Positions 46,181-55,345 of a stretch of 64,000 bases of DNA are shown here, in pieces. The stretch is from JABDEZ01 sp965276955 (GTDB taxonomy: Bacteria; Bacteroidota; Bacteroidia; Chitinophagales; Chitinophagaceae). The first letter of the stretch is position 1. Every line of letters starts with the position of its first letter. The stretch covers positions 107,893-171,892 of the forward strand of contig CBDIBP010000026.1 of the NCBI GenBank assembly GCA_965276955.1, in the 5' to 3' direction. Under the pieces are notes generated by a model. That model had not been told where the DNA came from and did not search any database. It saw nothing but the letters and a program-made list of their open reading frames with translations. The position numbers and the translations under genes are program-made.

Positions 46181-46690
46181 TTACTGAAACAGGTCGGGTG
46201 CGAATTTTTTAGCTAATTCAGATCTGCGTTTCGTGATGTCGTCTTTCTGTTCGGGGTGATCCGCTGCATCGGGAACTTTCACCCATGCATCCCGGTGCTT
46301 ACCCTCGGCTTCCAGTTCATCTACCTTCTTCATGGCTTCCTGATATTTCTTCTTTTTCTCGGCCTTTTCTTTGTCAGCTTTAGCGGCCTTGTCTGCCTCC
46401 ATTTGGGATCTCAGCTTTGCTTCCTCCCGTTGTTTGAGATACTGCTCCATGTTGGTGAACAGCCCAGATGTTTCTTTTACGGGCTGTTCTATGGTGGCAA
46501 AAAAGCCCTCATCCAGTTCCTGAGCGGTCCCTTTCAGGATAATTGGCGGAACCACCTTGCGGGCATCATCACCGACCGTATCATTAAAAAACAACACGGA
46601 TACGATCAGCCTGTCGGCGGTTTCTTTAGCAATGTTTATTTTCCAGTCACCACCTACCTGCATGGCTACTATTGTTTGAAAGAAATTCAT
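46181..46690 (-). CDS. PRTRC-system protein E
   Basis: A 169-residue protein with a compact N-terminal domain (about 1-85; SVLFFNDTVGDDARKVVPPI, LKGTAQELDEGFF) and a Lys/Glu-rich coiled coil (about 85-140) before a short C-terminal segment. This matches the PRTRC protein E layout. No catalytic motif is known for the family. It precedes the ubiquitin-like protein C by 17 bases. Confidence 0.85.
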   Translation of the reverse strand: MNFFQTIVAMQVGGDWKINIAKETADRLIVSVLFFNDTVGDDARKVVPPIILKGTAQELDEGFFATIEQPVKETSGLFTNMEQYLKQREEAKLRSQMEADKAAKADKEKAEKKKKYQEAMKKVDELEAEGKHRDAWVKVPDAADHPEQKDDITKRRSELAKKFAPDLFQ

Positions 46691-46701
46691 GTTCGTTTGA
46701 T

Positions 46702-47079
46702 CTAAGCGTTTAATAATAGGTCTATAGCTATCGTAAATTTCTTATTAGGATGAACCCGCCGTGTTGTATAAACTATCAGGCAATGGTTCACATACATGGC
46801 TAAGTAGCCGTCAAACAACTGCTCAGAGAACACCCTGTTACTGGTTGCCAGCTTGCTGCCGTACTGGTTTATTTTGCGTTCGGCATCGTTAACCAATGAC
46901 AGCCAAAAATCAAAACTGAACAGGCCATTCTCCCATTGTTGCCGTTGGTTTGCTTCATCTTCTTTTATACTGCTGCACATACCCTGTACAAACTTTAGGA
47001 AGGCAGGAATTTCAGCGGGAAACAACTGGTGCAATAAATTTGCCTTCTCCACATTGGTCAATCTTTCTATCGGTTTCAT
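46702..47079 (-). CDS. Uncharacterised protein in the PRTRC cassette
   Basis: A 125-residue, mainly helical protein (EKANLLHQLFPAEIPAFLKF, then NDAERKINQYGSKLA) with no recognised family. It is co-oriented, eleven bases before protein E and 60 bases after the DUF932 gene, so it belongs to the same transcription unit. Similar helical proteins accompany this cassette in related elements, from memory of the arrangement rather than from a search. Confidence 0.75.
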   Translation of the reverse strand: MKPIERLTNVEKANLLHQLFPAEIPAFLKFVQGMCSSIKEDEANQRQQWENGLFSFDFWLSLVNDAERKINQYGSKLATSNRVFSEQLFDGYLAMYVNHCLIVYTTRRVHPNKKFTIAIDLLLNA

Positions 47080-47139
47080 CGTGTATCGTTTTAATATTTT
47101 TAAAAGCCGGATGGACGGTTGCCCATCCCGCCAGTTTTA

Positions 47140-48207
47140 CTAATTCAGCGTCAGGCTGTCTGCGCCATCCTTTACGAATGCTGTGCATAAATTGAATGCA
47201 GCTTGTGTACGTAATTGTCCTATACCCCCTAAGAGCAATGACTTTACTTTTGCCTCGTCATTCTTGTAATTGCGTACATTCTGATAGTAGCCAGTCACCG
47301 CGTTATAGGCACCGAACACAGTACCTGCCGTTGTGTCCAAGAATTGCGTAGCATTGCCAAATGCATATTCATAAGCGGTGTCGCACATGTTGGTAAAGCA
47401 GGTGGACAATTCATCCTCTTTGCCTTCCTGTATGTTGCGTAACACTTCCTTATTGGGAACTAATGCAGCCTGTATCAGCTTTTTCACTTCTTTATCGGTG
47501 ATACGTACTTTAGCCCATTGGTTAAAGATGGCTTCCATTTGTACGGATAGGGTATTGGTTATACCCATTACTTTGTGCGCCTGTTCCAAACGTTCTTTTG
47601 CACCCGAAGTATGGCGTATCTTGATGCTGTTAGAACAGTTATGCAATGCTGCGTTCAGCGTATTGGCGCAAACGATCCTAACAGGTGTAAATGCAGCCAT
47701 GATACTGCCGCTGCCATCATGGGAAGTGGTCAGGAACAGGTATTTCTCGATCATATCCCCATTACCTACCTTAATGTGATCAGGAAGTTTTGCCGTAATG
47801 AAAATACGCTCACCGTTGCCTAATGCGCCTGCGGTCTCATATATAATGCCCTCACCGCCAACTATACTGTCGAAGAAGGAAAATGCATCCCTGTTCTGTA
47901 CAATTTGGTAATCCTTGCCCACTACGCCTAAAATGGCGTTGTTGTCCGTGCGTCTTGTTGCAAAGTAGTTTGGTACTTTGATCTCATCGGTACTTGTGAC
48001 TATCCCTTCATTGCCGATACTTAAGCCCTCGCCATGCGTAAACAAAGGGGACTTTACTACGTTATAATCCAGTCCTGCGTAGGCTATTGCCTCGGCGCTT
48101 GTCGGGTAATCCTGTACAATTTGGCCTAATCCGTGCCATGCCTTTTCTTTCACGCTGAAAAAGCTGTATTTCCCTGTCTGTTCATTAAAATTGATCTGAT
48201 GTGCCAT
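47140..48207 (-). CDS. DUF932-family plasmid/phage-like protein
   Basis: A 355-residue protein with the DUF932 (phage/plasmid-like) start, EKAWHGLGQIV followed by TSAEAIAYAGLDY, and the central GDMIEKYLFLTTSHDGSGS. The family is common on plasmids and integrative elements and its biochemical role is unknown. It lies between SSB and the PRTRC genes in a single orientation and is probably expressed with them. Confidence 0.9.
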   Translation of the reverse strand: MAHQINFNEQTGKYSFFSVKEKAWHGLGQIVQDYPTSAEAIAYAGLDYNVVKSPLFTHGEGLSIGNEGIVTSTDEIKVPNYFATRRTDNNAILGVVGKDYQIVQNRDAFSFFDSIVGGEGIIYETAGALGNGERIFITAKLPDHIKVGNGDMIEKYLFLTTSHDGSGSIMAAFTPVRIVCANTLNAALHNCSNSIKIRHTSGAKERLEQAHKVMGITNTLSVQMEAIFNQWAKVRITDKEVKKLIQAALVPNKEVLRNIQEGKEDELSTCFTNMCDTAYEYAFGNATQFLDTTAGTVFGAYNAVTGYYQNVRNYKNDEAKVKSLLLGGIGQLRTQAAFNLCTAFVKDGADSLTLN

Positions 48208-48241
48208 GATATTTAGTTATTGCTGATTTGATGTGAATGGA

Positions 48242-48628
48242 TCAAAAAGGCAGGTCGTCGTCCGTGGAAGACTGTTGACTTGTGCTGCCTGTACTTGCCG
48301 TTTCTTCTTTCTTTGCACCATAGGCCAGCACTTTAATGTAACTGGTCATAAAGTCAAGCGATGCGCCAACATCGCCCGTATTGGAGGTATAGCCCCGTGC
48401 TTTTAACCTGCCATCTAAGCGCACCACCGCATTTTTGCGTAATACCTTGGCTACATTGGTATTGAACCAATAAGAGCAGTTAAAAAATGTGGCAACCTCT
48501 ACCTGGCTGTCGCTGCCTTTAGGCGTGTAGCTGTCGTTGTCCACGATGCTGAAATTGACCACGTGCTTCCCGCTTTCGAGCGTTTTAACGGTGGCATCTG
48601 CTGTAATTCTTCCAATGATCTGTTGCAT
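48242..48628 (-). CDS. ssb: Single-stranded DNA-binding protein
   Basis: A 128-residue SSB with an OB-fold (about 1-105) and an acidic tip ending DDDLPF, which recruits replication and repair partners. It coats single-stranded DNA during replication or transfer of the element. It is the first gene of the leftward PRTRC/DUF932 unit, 34 bases before DUF932. The tail is short, as in element-borne SSBs. Confidence 0.93.
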   Translation of the reverse strand: MQQIIGRITADATVKTLESGKHVVNFSIVDNDSYTPKGSDSQVEVATFFNCSYWFNTNVAKVLRKNAVVRLDGRLKARGYTSNTGDVGASLDFMTSYIKVLAYGAKKEETASTGSTSQQSSTDDDLPF

Positions 48629-49550
48629 AACTGTTGCAATTAAAAAGTTAATAAATCCGTTCTGTTACTTGCTCCCTTTTCGCCCGTATCCCCCAAAAAG
48701 CTGTTTTTCAAAAGAAAAAGGGAAAAAAGAAAGCACTGGAAGTGTGTCCGTCGAAAGACAAAAGGAAACGGAATAAGTCCCGCAGGGTGCTGTGGACGAC
48801 GAGGGAGGACACGGCCATTATGCCGTAGTCTTTTGTCAGTCTGAGAACGGATAAAAGAATAGGACACAAACTTCGCGTCCCTTTTTACCCGTTTCTTGAA
48901 AAACCCTATACCAATAACTTTCAACAGCTTCAATAACCACTTGATCATTGTGGTCTGACATAGGAACATTGAAAACAGACTGTATTCGGTGTCAGGCTGT
49001 AACGCGTGCAGTGAGTGAAGCGAAAGAAAGGTGGTACGGGTTAAAATGTAGTACCAATATGACAAGTTGCACTTCTTACTTCAAGATGTGCAGCAACTTA
49101 ATAAACAGTCATAGACTTAAAAAAAGGCTGGAAACCGTAAGGGATAGAAGTATAAAGCCCACAGCGTGAGCGAGGACTTGACACGGAAAGCCCGCCCGAA
49201 GGGTACGGCCTGATATTTAATTAATGTGGAAGCTGGATCTGCGGCTACGCTTCAAATTTCAGCATAATAAATAGCAGTGAGGTTGGAAGCAGTGGGCTTC
49301 GATCTTGGCATCGCTCATGGCAGTGACGACTTAGTGTATGATATCGTCGCGCCACCGTATCAGCGCTCGAATTTGCGAAAATAAAAAAGCCAGCCCAAGA
49401 ATGAGCCAGCCCCTATAAACCCTATCGGAGTAAAAGTAATCTATTCCAATAGGATCACGACGTTTTTCACGTCACCAGAATAAACTGCAAAGCAAATGTA
49501 TTTTTATATAACGAAGTGAATTTGTTCCATTGATCTTTTTCTCCGGTGTG
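48629..49550. other. Long non-coding region upstream of ssb
   Basis: About 920 bases with no credible gene; the frames present have poor composition. Two similar segments occur: 48775-48814 (AAGTCC, then GAGGGAGGACACGG) and 49155-49186 (AAGCCC, then GCGAGGACTTGACACGG). A 9-bp direct repeat AGCCAGCCC occurs at 49388 and 49404. The region could hold the leader of the ssb operon, a structured RNA, a replication or transfer origin, or the element boundary. Confidence 0.5.
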
Positions 49551-49973
49551 TCAGTTATCAGAATAGATCTGTCCGGGTAAAAAATCATCAGGGTACTTAG
49601 TGATCCGTTCGTCATCATATGCTGCGAATCTGCGACCTACTTCATAACAAAGCTCTTCCAGGTCCCGAAATTGAGCTGAGACCTGTTCTTCCGAAAAGTG
49701 TTGCGCCTTTTCTATAATGACATCGTTGAGCGCTGCTAACACCTCTTTTGCATCCCGGAAATTACGTACTGTCTTGCCCAGCCGCGTAAAGTTGTCCAGT
49801 ATATCCAGTTCGCGGATCAGTTGTCCAAAATAGCCTGGCAAATCTTCCTGCAGATCGTCCAGTATTCTTTTGCCGCTTAAACTCAATTGAGCGCACAATT
49901 CATCAGTATCCTGGAACAACAGGATCAGATCAATGACTAGCTGAGGTATTTTATTTGAAGACGGATGATCCAT
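49551..49973 (-). CDS. Uncharacterised helical protein
   Basis: A 140-residue acidic, helix-rich protein (LVIDLILLFQDTDELCAQ, LAALNDVIIEKAQHF, LEELCYEVGRRF). No signal peptide, membrane helix or known motif was seen. It stands alone, leftward, between the non-coding region and a small membrane protein gene, near the presumed end of the mobile block. Function unknown. Confidence 0.7.
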   Translation of the reverse strand: MDHPSSNKIPQLVIDLILLFQDTDELCAQLSLSGKRILDDLQEDLPGYFGQLIRELDILDNFTRLGKTVRNFRDAKEVLAALNDVIIEKAQHFSEEQVSAQFRDLEELCYEVGRRFAAYDDERITKYPDDFLPGQIYSDN

Positions 49974-50066
49974 TTTGCGAATTTACGCATCAGGAGATAA
50001 AAATTACAAGCTTTAATGTTGGGTCAAACTTAACTGAACGTATCATCCCTGTTATTCCCACGCTCA

Positions 50067-50228
50067 CTATCCGTCAGACGCGTCTTTTTTTTTCAAATGC
50101 AGGGCTTTCAACAGGCCATTTACATCCTCCCTATAGATAATGTAAACCACTATCAAGGTTGTGCATGAAATAATTAATGCCGTTCCGGCCAGTGATAAAG
50201 CGAGAGCCTTAAAGTAAGAATCAGACAT
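50067..50228 (-). CDS. Very small single-helix membrane protein
   Basis: A 53-residue frame starts with ATG at 50228, carries one hydrophobic helix (about 9-32, ALSLAGTALIISCTTLIVVY) and ends in a basic tail (LKALHLKKKDAS). Such single-helix proteins are common next to element genes. The stop of the frameshifted T9SS gene lies 39 bases upstream on the same strand, so it may be its last operon member. No homologue is known to me. Confidence 0.5.
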   Translation of the reverse strand: MSDSYFKALALSLAGTALIISCTTLIVVYIIYREDVNGLLKALHLKKKDASDG

Positions 50229-50267
50229 ATGGTTTATAAGCAGGCTTGTTCAGTTTGGGAAGGTTAT

Positions 50268-51529
50268 TTATAAAACACTCAATCGCTGTATATCCTTAGC
50301 ACCTTCCTTGTTAATGATCGCTATAAAATACATCCCGGAAGATAACGATAGCGGCACCCTGCATTCACCATTCACAAATGCGACATCCCGCCTCATCATC
50401 ACCCCGCCCGCTCATATCGTGAACCACTATACCGACGGCAATTGTGTTGTTAGGTGCCTGTATCATTATCTCCTTACTCGCAGGGTTAGGGTATATCCTA
50501 TATACACTCTCAATACCAACACTGCTTACGCCTGCATTGGCAATGTTCACCCAGGCCGTATCGTACTTCACATTACCACATATGCTCTGCTTCACTACAT
50601 ACATGGTGTTCACCGTGTCCTTCACCCAAAAAGCCCGCATGCACTGTATCTATCAGTACACCGTTGCGATACCATGCACAGTCAGGTACTATTTCGTTGC
50701 GGCCTATAAATACGCTGTCTTTCTTTGTCTTGTACATCCAGCCACCCGCATATGCGGGTATGTCGCTTTCTACTACGCTTACATCATCTACCAAATACAA
50801 TGCAATATTTGAGGCGCTATTATTATTAGTAACAGTGTAAGTGGTATGTGCTTTATCATAAAAGTTTCCAATTGTGATGTACTTTTCTGTACCATTGGCA
50901 ATAAAACTTCCTTGCACTTTAACCCAATGTAAACTATCTAAAATCACATTGTTTTCAACTATCTGTGGTACATGTGTGGTTTGTGGTAACCCACAGCTTT
51001 GAGCGGTATCTATTATACCATTGTCAAGATATGCGCCAATGTGATTTACAGCATATTTTGGCAATTGATCTAAAACGACATAAAACGTCACACAATAAGA
51101 ATGGCCAGCAGTTAACGTTTTATATAAATGTCCTTGCAAATAATCACGTAAATACGAAATAAAAGGATTTTCATCATTAAACATTACAACCTGTGTCATG
51201 CCTTTTCCAGTTCTTGGATAATGAAAAAAAAATTGGTTTAAGGGGACGCTTGTTTTATTATTTGTTGCGCATTCATTGCAATATTCTGGAGTACAAGGTG
51301 CTGACACAGCTAATGAATCAAAAGGAAACGTATCTGATGTATCGATAGGTGACCAAAAATTTGCAAATTTTATCTGATCATAATCGTAAGGACATTTTAT
51401 ATATTGTTCGAAACTTGGGTTCAAAACAAAGTTGACCTGGGCATCGATTTTAGTAGGAACCAATAAAATCAGGAGATATAGCATATAGCTGCATCTCTTG
51501 ACTTTCTTACATCTTTTTATTAGCTGCAT
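50268..51529 (-). pseudogene. T9SS-sorted secreted protein, paralogue 4, with two frameshifts
   Basis: The fourth tandem paralogue. The N-terminal domain is intact (signal peptide to DAQ, then VNFVLNPSFEQYIKCPYDYD), but a five-A run at 50628-50632 has one base more than paralogue 3, and a four-C run at 50402-50405 has one base more than the others. Removing both restores about 419 residues ending RLSVL like its sisters. The C-terminal segment between the second shift and the stop (VNGECRVPLSLSSGMYFIAI) differs more from the other copies than they do from each other. As it stands the protein loses its T9SS sorting domain. Confidence 0.8.
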
Positions 51530-51539
51530 CAATTGTAAT

Positions 51540-52802
51540 TTATAGCACACTCAACTTTTGCACACTCCTCACCCCGTCCTCACTAACAAGCTCCACCATA
51601 TACATACCGCTGTTCAGGTCTATGGGTAATCTATACGCTCCATTCACAAATGCGATATCCCGCCTCATCATCACCCGCCCGCTCATATCATGCACCACCA
51701 TACCCACCGTACTTGTGTTGTTAGGTGCCTGTATCATTATCTCTTTACTCGCCGGGTTAGGGTATATCCTATATACACTTTCATTGCCCACGCTATTCAC
51801 TCCTGCATTGGCGATATTCACCCATGCCGTGTCGTACTTCACGTTACCGCATATGCTCTGCTTCACTACATACATTGTGTTCACGGTGTCCATCACCCAA
51901 AAACCCGCATGCACTGTATCTATAAGCACACCATTACGGTACCACATGCAGTCTGGCACTATCTCATTACGGCCTATAAATAAACTATCCTTCTTCGTTT
52001 TGTACATCCATCCACCTGCATAAGCGGGTATGTCACTCTCTACTACGCTAACATCATCCACAAGATAGAAGGCATATGGGTCCATAGAAAATGCCAAGTG
52101 TATAGCAGTAGTATGTGCAGTATCAAAAAAATTACCTATCGTGATATATTTTTCAGTTCCATTCGCCACAAAACTGCCTTCTATTTTCGTCCAGTGTATA
52201 CTATCAGATATTACATTGTGAGCATAAACCTGTGGTAGGTGAGTGGTCTGTGGATAGCCACAATTTTGTGTAGTATCTATCATGCCATCGTCCAGGTACG
52301 CGCCTATATGGTTAATTGCATATCCGGCATTTAATTCTATACATACATAGAAAGTAACACAATAAGATCTCCCGGTAGTAAGTGGTCCTGCAAGTCGTCC
52401 CTGTAAATAATTTCTTTGCGTAGCATAAGCACCGGAAAAACTAAGGTCATTGTACATCATTACAGATGCCATGCCCTTTCCGGTTCTTGCATAATGATTA
52501 AAGTAACCATTAACAGGAACTCCTGTATAAATATTTGCACTCGCACATTCATTGCAATATTCAGGCGTACAATTGTTGTTTCCAAAGCTGTCAAGCGGTG
52601 GATAATTCAATGTATCAATAGGTTGCCATCCTGTAGCAAATTTTATCTGGTCAAATTCGTATGGGCATCTAGTATATTTCTCAAAGCTTGGGTTCAAGAC
52701 GTAGTTAACTTGGGCCTCTGTTTTTATTGAGATAACTAAAATCAGGAGATACAGCAAGTAGCTGCATCTTCTGATAGCTCCATTTTTTTTAATTGCTGGC
52801 AT
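51540..52802 (-). CDS. T9SS-sorted secreted protein, paralogue 3
   Basis: A 420-residue surface or secreted protein. A signal peptide (to TEAQ) is followed by a galactose-binding-like domain (about 30-255) opening VNYVLNPSFEKY with Cys pairs (CTPEYCNEC), an Ig-like segment (about 260-335, WYRNGVLIDTVHAGFW), and a type A T9SS C-terminal domain (RIYPNPASKEIMIQAPNN to RSVQKLSVL). The first ATG giving a signal peptide is at 52802. It follows the previous paralogue by ten bases. The second half is nearly identical among the paralogues while the first half varies. The target is unknown. Confidence 0.9.
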   Translation of the reverse strand: MPAIKKNGAIRRCSYLLYLLILVISIKTEAQVNYVLNPSFEKYTRCPYEFDQIKFATGWQPIDTLNYPPLDSFGNNNCTPEYCNECASANIYTGVPVNGYFNHYARTGKGMASVMMYNDLSFSGAYATQRNYLQGRLAGPLTTGRSYCVTFYVCIELNAGYAINHIGAYLDDGMIDTTQNCGYPQTTHLPQVYAHNVISDSIHWTKIEGSFVANGTEKYITIGNFFDTAHTTAIHLAFSMDPYAFYLVDDVSVVESDIPAYAGGWMYKTKKDSLFIGRNEIVPDCMWYRNGVLIDTVHAGFWVMDTVNTMYVVKQSICGNVKYDTAWVNIANAGVNSVGNESVYRIYPNPASKEIMIQAPNNTSTVGMVVHDMSGRVMMRRDIAFVNGAYRLPIDLNSGMYMVELVSEDGVRSVQKLSVL

Positions 52803-52812
52803 CAGTTGTAAT

Positions 52813-54075
52813 TTATAATACACTCAACCTTTGCACACTCCTAAAGCCGTCCTCACCCACAAGCTCCACCATATACATACCGCTGTTCAGCTCTATGAGT
52901 AATCTATACGCTCCATTCACAAATGCGATATCCCGCTTCATCATAACCCGCCCGTTCATATCATGCACCACCATACTCACGGTACTTGTATTGTTAGGTG
53001 CCTGTATCATTATCTCCTTACTTGCAGGGTTGGGGTATATCCTAAATACGCTCTCGCTACCCACGCTGCTTACGCCTTCACTGGCAATGTTCACCCAGGC
53101 CGTATCGTACTTCACATTACCACATATGCTCTGCTTCACTACATACATGGTGTTCACCGTGTCCTTCACCCAAAAGCCTGCACGTACCGTGTCTATAAGC
53201 ACACCATTGCGGTACCACATACAATCAGGTACTATTTCGTTGCGGCCTATAAATACGCTGTCTTTCTTTGTCTTGTACATCCAACCACCCGCATATGCGG
53301 GTATATCGCTTTCTACTACGCTTACATCATCAACAAGGTAGAATGAGACACCATCGCTAAATTTAACAAAAATTGCTTTTGTGTGCGCAGTATCAAAAAA
53401 GTTGCCAATCGTAATGTATTTTTCAGTTCCGTTCGCTACAAAACTTCCTTCTATTTTCGTCCAGTGTATACTATCAGATATCACATTGTGAGTATAGACC
53501 TGCGGTATATGAGTGGTCTGAGGATAGCCACAATTTTGCGTGGTATCTATTATCCCATTATCCAGGTACGCGCCTATATGATCAATCGCATACTGGGCAT
53601 GGAATTCAATACATACATAAAAGCTAACACAGTAAGACCTTCCGGTTATAAGTGGTCCTGTGAGTCGACCCTGTAAGTAATTCCTTTGAATAGCATAATC
53701 ACTTGGCAAGCCCAAATCATTATACATCATCATCGACGCCATCCCTTTACCGGTTCTTGCATAGTGATTATAAAAGCCAGCGGATGGAATTCCGGCATAT
53801 GAGTTTGCACCTGCACATTCATTACAGTACTCAGGTGTACAATTGGGACTTCCAAATGTATCCAGTTGTGCAGGATAGTCGATAGTATCAATAGGTTGCC
53901 AGCCAACAGCAAATTTTATATCATCGTATTCGTATGGACATCTTGAATATTGTTCAAAGCTTGGGTTCAAGACGTAGTTAACTTGGGCCTCTGCCTTTAT
54001 TGGGATAAAAAAAAGCAAGAGATACAGCATATAGCTGAATCTCCTGACTTTCTTACATATTTTTATTAGTTGCAT
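52813..54075 (-). CDS. T9SS-sorted secreted protein, paralogue 2
   Basis: A 420-residue protein built like its neighbours: signal peptide to AEAQ, N-terminal VNYVLNPSFEQYSRC domain, WYRNGVLIDTVRAGFW segment and T9SS domain ending RSVQRLSVL. It should be exported through the type IX machinery and attached to, or released from, the surface. The gap to the preceding gene is ten bases, and the same leader repeats at every junction, so the array arose by tandem duplication. Differences from paralogue 1 concentrate between residues 40 and 230. Confidence 0.9.
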   Translation of the reverse strand: MQLIKICKKVRRFSYMLYLLLFFIPIKAEAQVNYVLNPSFEQYSRCPYEYDDIKFAVGWQPIDTIDYPAQLDTFGSPNCTPEYCNECAGANSYAGIPSAGFYNHYARTGKGMASMMMYNDLGLPSDYAIQRNYLQGRLTGPLITGRSYCVSFYVCIEFHAQYAIDHIGAYLDNGIIDTTQNCGYPQTTHIPQVYTHNVISDSIHWTKIEGSFVANGTEKYITIGNFFDTAHTKAIFVKFSDGVSFYLVDDVSVVESDIPAYAGGWMYKTKKDSVFIGRNEIVPDCMWYRNGVLIDTVRAGFWVKDTVNTMYVVKQSICGNVKYDTAWVNIASEGVSSVGSESVFRIYPNPASKEIMIQAPNNTSTVSMVVHDMNGRVMMKRDIAFVNGAYRLLIELNSGMYMVELVGEDGFRSVQRLSVL

Positions 54076-54085
54076 CAGTTAGAAT

Positions 54086-55345
54086 TTACAATACACTCAA
54101 CCTTTGCACACTCCTCAACCCGTCCTCACCCACAAGCTCCACCATATACATACCGCTGTTCAGGTCTATGGGCAATCTATACGCTCCATTCACAAATACT
54201 AAATCCCGCCTCATCATCACCCGCCCGCTCATATCATGAACCACCATCTGTACAGTGCTGTTATTGTTCGGGCACTGTATCATTATCTCCTTACTTGCAG
54301 GGTTGGGGTATATCCTATATACACTCTCATTTCCAACGCTGCTTACACCAGCATTGGCAATATTTACCCAAGCCGTATCGTACTTCACGTTACCGCATAT
54401 GCTCTGCTTCACCACGTACATGGTGTTAACCGTGTCCTTCACCCAAAAACCAGCATGAACTGTATCTATAAGCACACCATTGCGGTACCACATGCAGTCT
54501 GGCACTATCTCATTACGGCCTATAAATACGCTGTCTTTCTTTGTCTTGTACATCCAGCCACCCGCATATGCGGGTATGTCGCTTTCTACTACGCTTACAT
54601 CATCAACAAGGTAGAACGAAACATCGTTGCTGGACCTTACGTAAGTGGCCGTCGTGTGTGCAACATCAAAAAAATTACCTATAGTTATATATTTTTCAGT
54701 GCCAGTTGCAACAAAACTGCCTTCAACTTTTGTCCAGTGTATGCTATCGTATATCACATCATGTCCATACACCTGTGGCGTATGTGTGGTTTGTGGGAAT
54801 CCACAATTCCGGGTAGTATCTATTGTTCCATTATCTAGGTATGCACCAATATGATTTATAGCATACTGGGCATTTAATTCAATACATAGATAAAAAGTAA
54901 CACAGTATGATTTGCCGGAAATAAGTTGACCTGCAAGTCGACCCTGCAAATAATTCCTTTGAATAGGAAAAGTGCCCGGGTTAGTCAGGTCATCATACAT
55001 TAATACCGATGCCATTCCCTTGCCAGTTCTTGCATAGTGATTGAAATAACCATTAAATGGAACTCCTGTATAAATATTTGCACCGGCACATTCATTGCAA
55101 TATTCAGGTGTGCAATTAGGGCTGCCAAAGCTGTCAGACGGTGAGTAATTCATTGTGTCAATAGGTTGCCATCCGGTGGCAAACTTTATCTGATCAAATT
55201 CATACGGACATCTGGAATATTGCTCAAAGCTAGGATTCAAAACGTAGTTGACCTGGGCCTCTGATTTTACAGAAGCCAATAAGAACAGGAGATACAGCAA
55301 ATCGCTGTATCTCCTGTTGGTCTTATTTCTTTTCATTGCTTTCAT
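54086..55345 (-). CDS. T9SS-sorted secreted protein, paralogue 1
   Basis: A 419-residue protein, the first of the tandem array, with signal peptide (to SEAQ), the VNYVLNPSFEQYSRC domain, the WYRNGVLIDTVHAGFW segment, and a T9SS domain (RIYPNPASKEIMIQCPNN to RSVQRLSVL). The A of its ATG is the last base of the TGA stop of the giant gene (TGATG), so translation of the array is coupled to the giant protein. An in-frame TTG three bases earlier is also possible. Confidence 0.92.
   Translation of the reverse strand: MKAMKRNKTNRRYSDLLYLLFLLASVKSEAQVNYVLNPSFEQYSRCPYEFDQIKFATGWQPIDTMNYSPSDSFGSPNCTPEYCNECAGANIYTGVPFNGYFNHYARTGKGMASVLMYDDLTNPGTFPIQRNYLQGRLAGQLISGKSYCVTFYLCIELNAQYAINHIGAYLDNGTIDTTRNCGFPQTTHTPQVYGHDVIYDSIHWTKVEGSFVATGTEKYITIGNFFDVAHTTATYVRSSNDVSFYLVDDVSVVESDIPAYAGGWMYKTKKDSVFIGRNEIVPDCMWYRNGVLIDTVHAGFWVKDTVNTMYVVKQSICGNVKYDTAWVNIANAGVSSVGNESVYRIYPNPASKEIMIQCPNNNSTVQMVVHDMSGRVMMRRDLVFVNGAYRLPIDLNSGMYMVELVGEDGLRSVQRLSVL

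Noticed and set aside
48640..49065. Leftward 141-codon frame in the region before ssb
   Set aside because: It is rich in Phe, Leu and Arg without a domain-like pattern and overlaps the repeated non-coding segments; no start signal supports it.
50308..54838. Rightward open frames opposite the T9SS array, up to 200 codons
   Set aside because: They recur at the same offset opposite each paralogue and mirror its sequence, so they are shadows of the leftward genes. Their composition (Tyr/His/Ile-rich, no start context) is not protein-like.
50268..55345. Long direct repeats as a CRISPR or satellite array
   Set aside because: The repeat unit is about 1.27 kb and codes for whole proteins with signal peptides and sorting domains, so it is a tandem gene family.
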